From the NCBI GenBank assembly GCA_902476765.1, contig CABSEJ010000035.1, positions 1 to 22,232 on the forward strand: 22,232 nucleotides of DNA, given 5' to 3'. Numbering within the stretch: the stretch's first letter is position 1; every line of letters starts with the position of its first letter. Positions 22,141-22,232 of this stretch are shown one piece after another. The translations under genes were made by a program, and so were the position numbers. The notes under the pieces were generated by a model. The model had not been told where the DNA came from. It searched no databases and saw only the letters and a program-made list of their open reading frames with translations. This stretch comes from an uncultured Blautia sp. Its GTDB lineage: Bacteria > Bacillota > Clostridia > Lachnospirales > Lachnospiraceae.

Positions 22141-22232
22141 GAGTACAATTCTTATTGTCCAGCATCCGATTCTTACGATTTTTCTTGGGGCTGTCGGGAA
22201 ATAGATAGTTCCAAACAGGGGCAGGTGTGACT

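Overview
The window looks like chromosome of an anaerobic, low-to-mid GC Firmicute, most likely a gut Lachnospiraceae (Blautia/Clostridium-like). The reasons are strong GGAGG-type ribosome sites, sigma-A promoters with T-rich terminators, the gene families present, and structured palindromic intergenic repeats. No RNA genes, CRISPR array or insertion sequence were found. Almost everything lies on the minus strand; the DNA methyltransferase gene is the exception.

Layout from the left. (1) 1-440: the 5' part of a class II Fic-domain gene with its own promoter. (2) 641-785: two hairpins closing the next operon. (3) 800-3967: a uronate catabolic operon, transcribed kduI, kduD, dhuI-like, then a discoidin-like cytoplasmic protein. 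KduI and the RpiB-fold DhuI-like enzyme are unrelated folds predicted to catalyse the same isomerisation. (4) 4217-12140: a seven-gene haem-acquisition operon. It encodes an Shp-like surface haem protein, an IsdE/HtsA-type haem lipoprotein, a FecCD permease, a FecE ATPase, a DUF454 (YbaN) membrane protein and a CydD/CydC-like heterodimeric ABC exporter. Its leader is about 280 nt long, starts at a strong promoter with a DtxR-like iron box, and carries a long inverted repeat. (5) 12589-15654: an ABC importer operon of the PF04392/TrpXYZ type (lipoprotein, permease, ATPase). Terminator-like hairpins and a long palindrome separate the lipoprotein gene from the permease gene. (6) 15792-15925: a MITE-like element with 14-bp terminal inverted repeats and a 7-bp target duplication. 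It supplies the stop codon of the neighbouring ketopantoate-reductase-family gene (15921-16859). (7) 17056-19925: an AT-rich restriction-modification locus with an N6-adenine methyltransferase (+) convergent with a PD-(D/E)xK endonuclease (-), sharing a bidirectional terminator. The methyltransferase has an N-terminal helix-turn-helix-like segment, and three 10-bp tandem repeats sit next to its promoter. (8) 19988-22042: a DUF2156-GNAT/Eis-like fusion protein.

The best leads are the MITE insertion that can be read back to its pre-insertion state, the possible autoregulatory repeats at the methyltransferase promoter, the pairing of a haem importer with a CydDC-like exporter, and the redundant isomerases in the uronate operon. 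All family names come from reading the translated sequences by eye; no database search was run.
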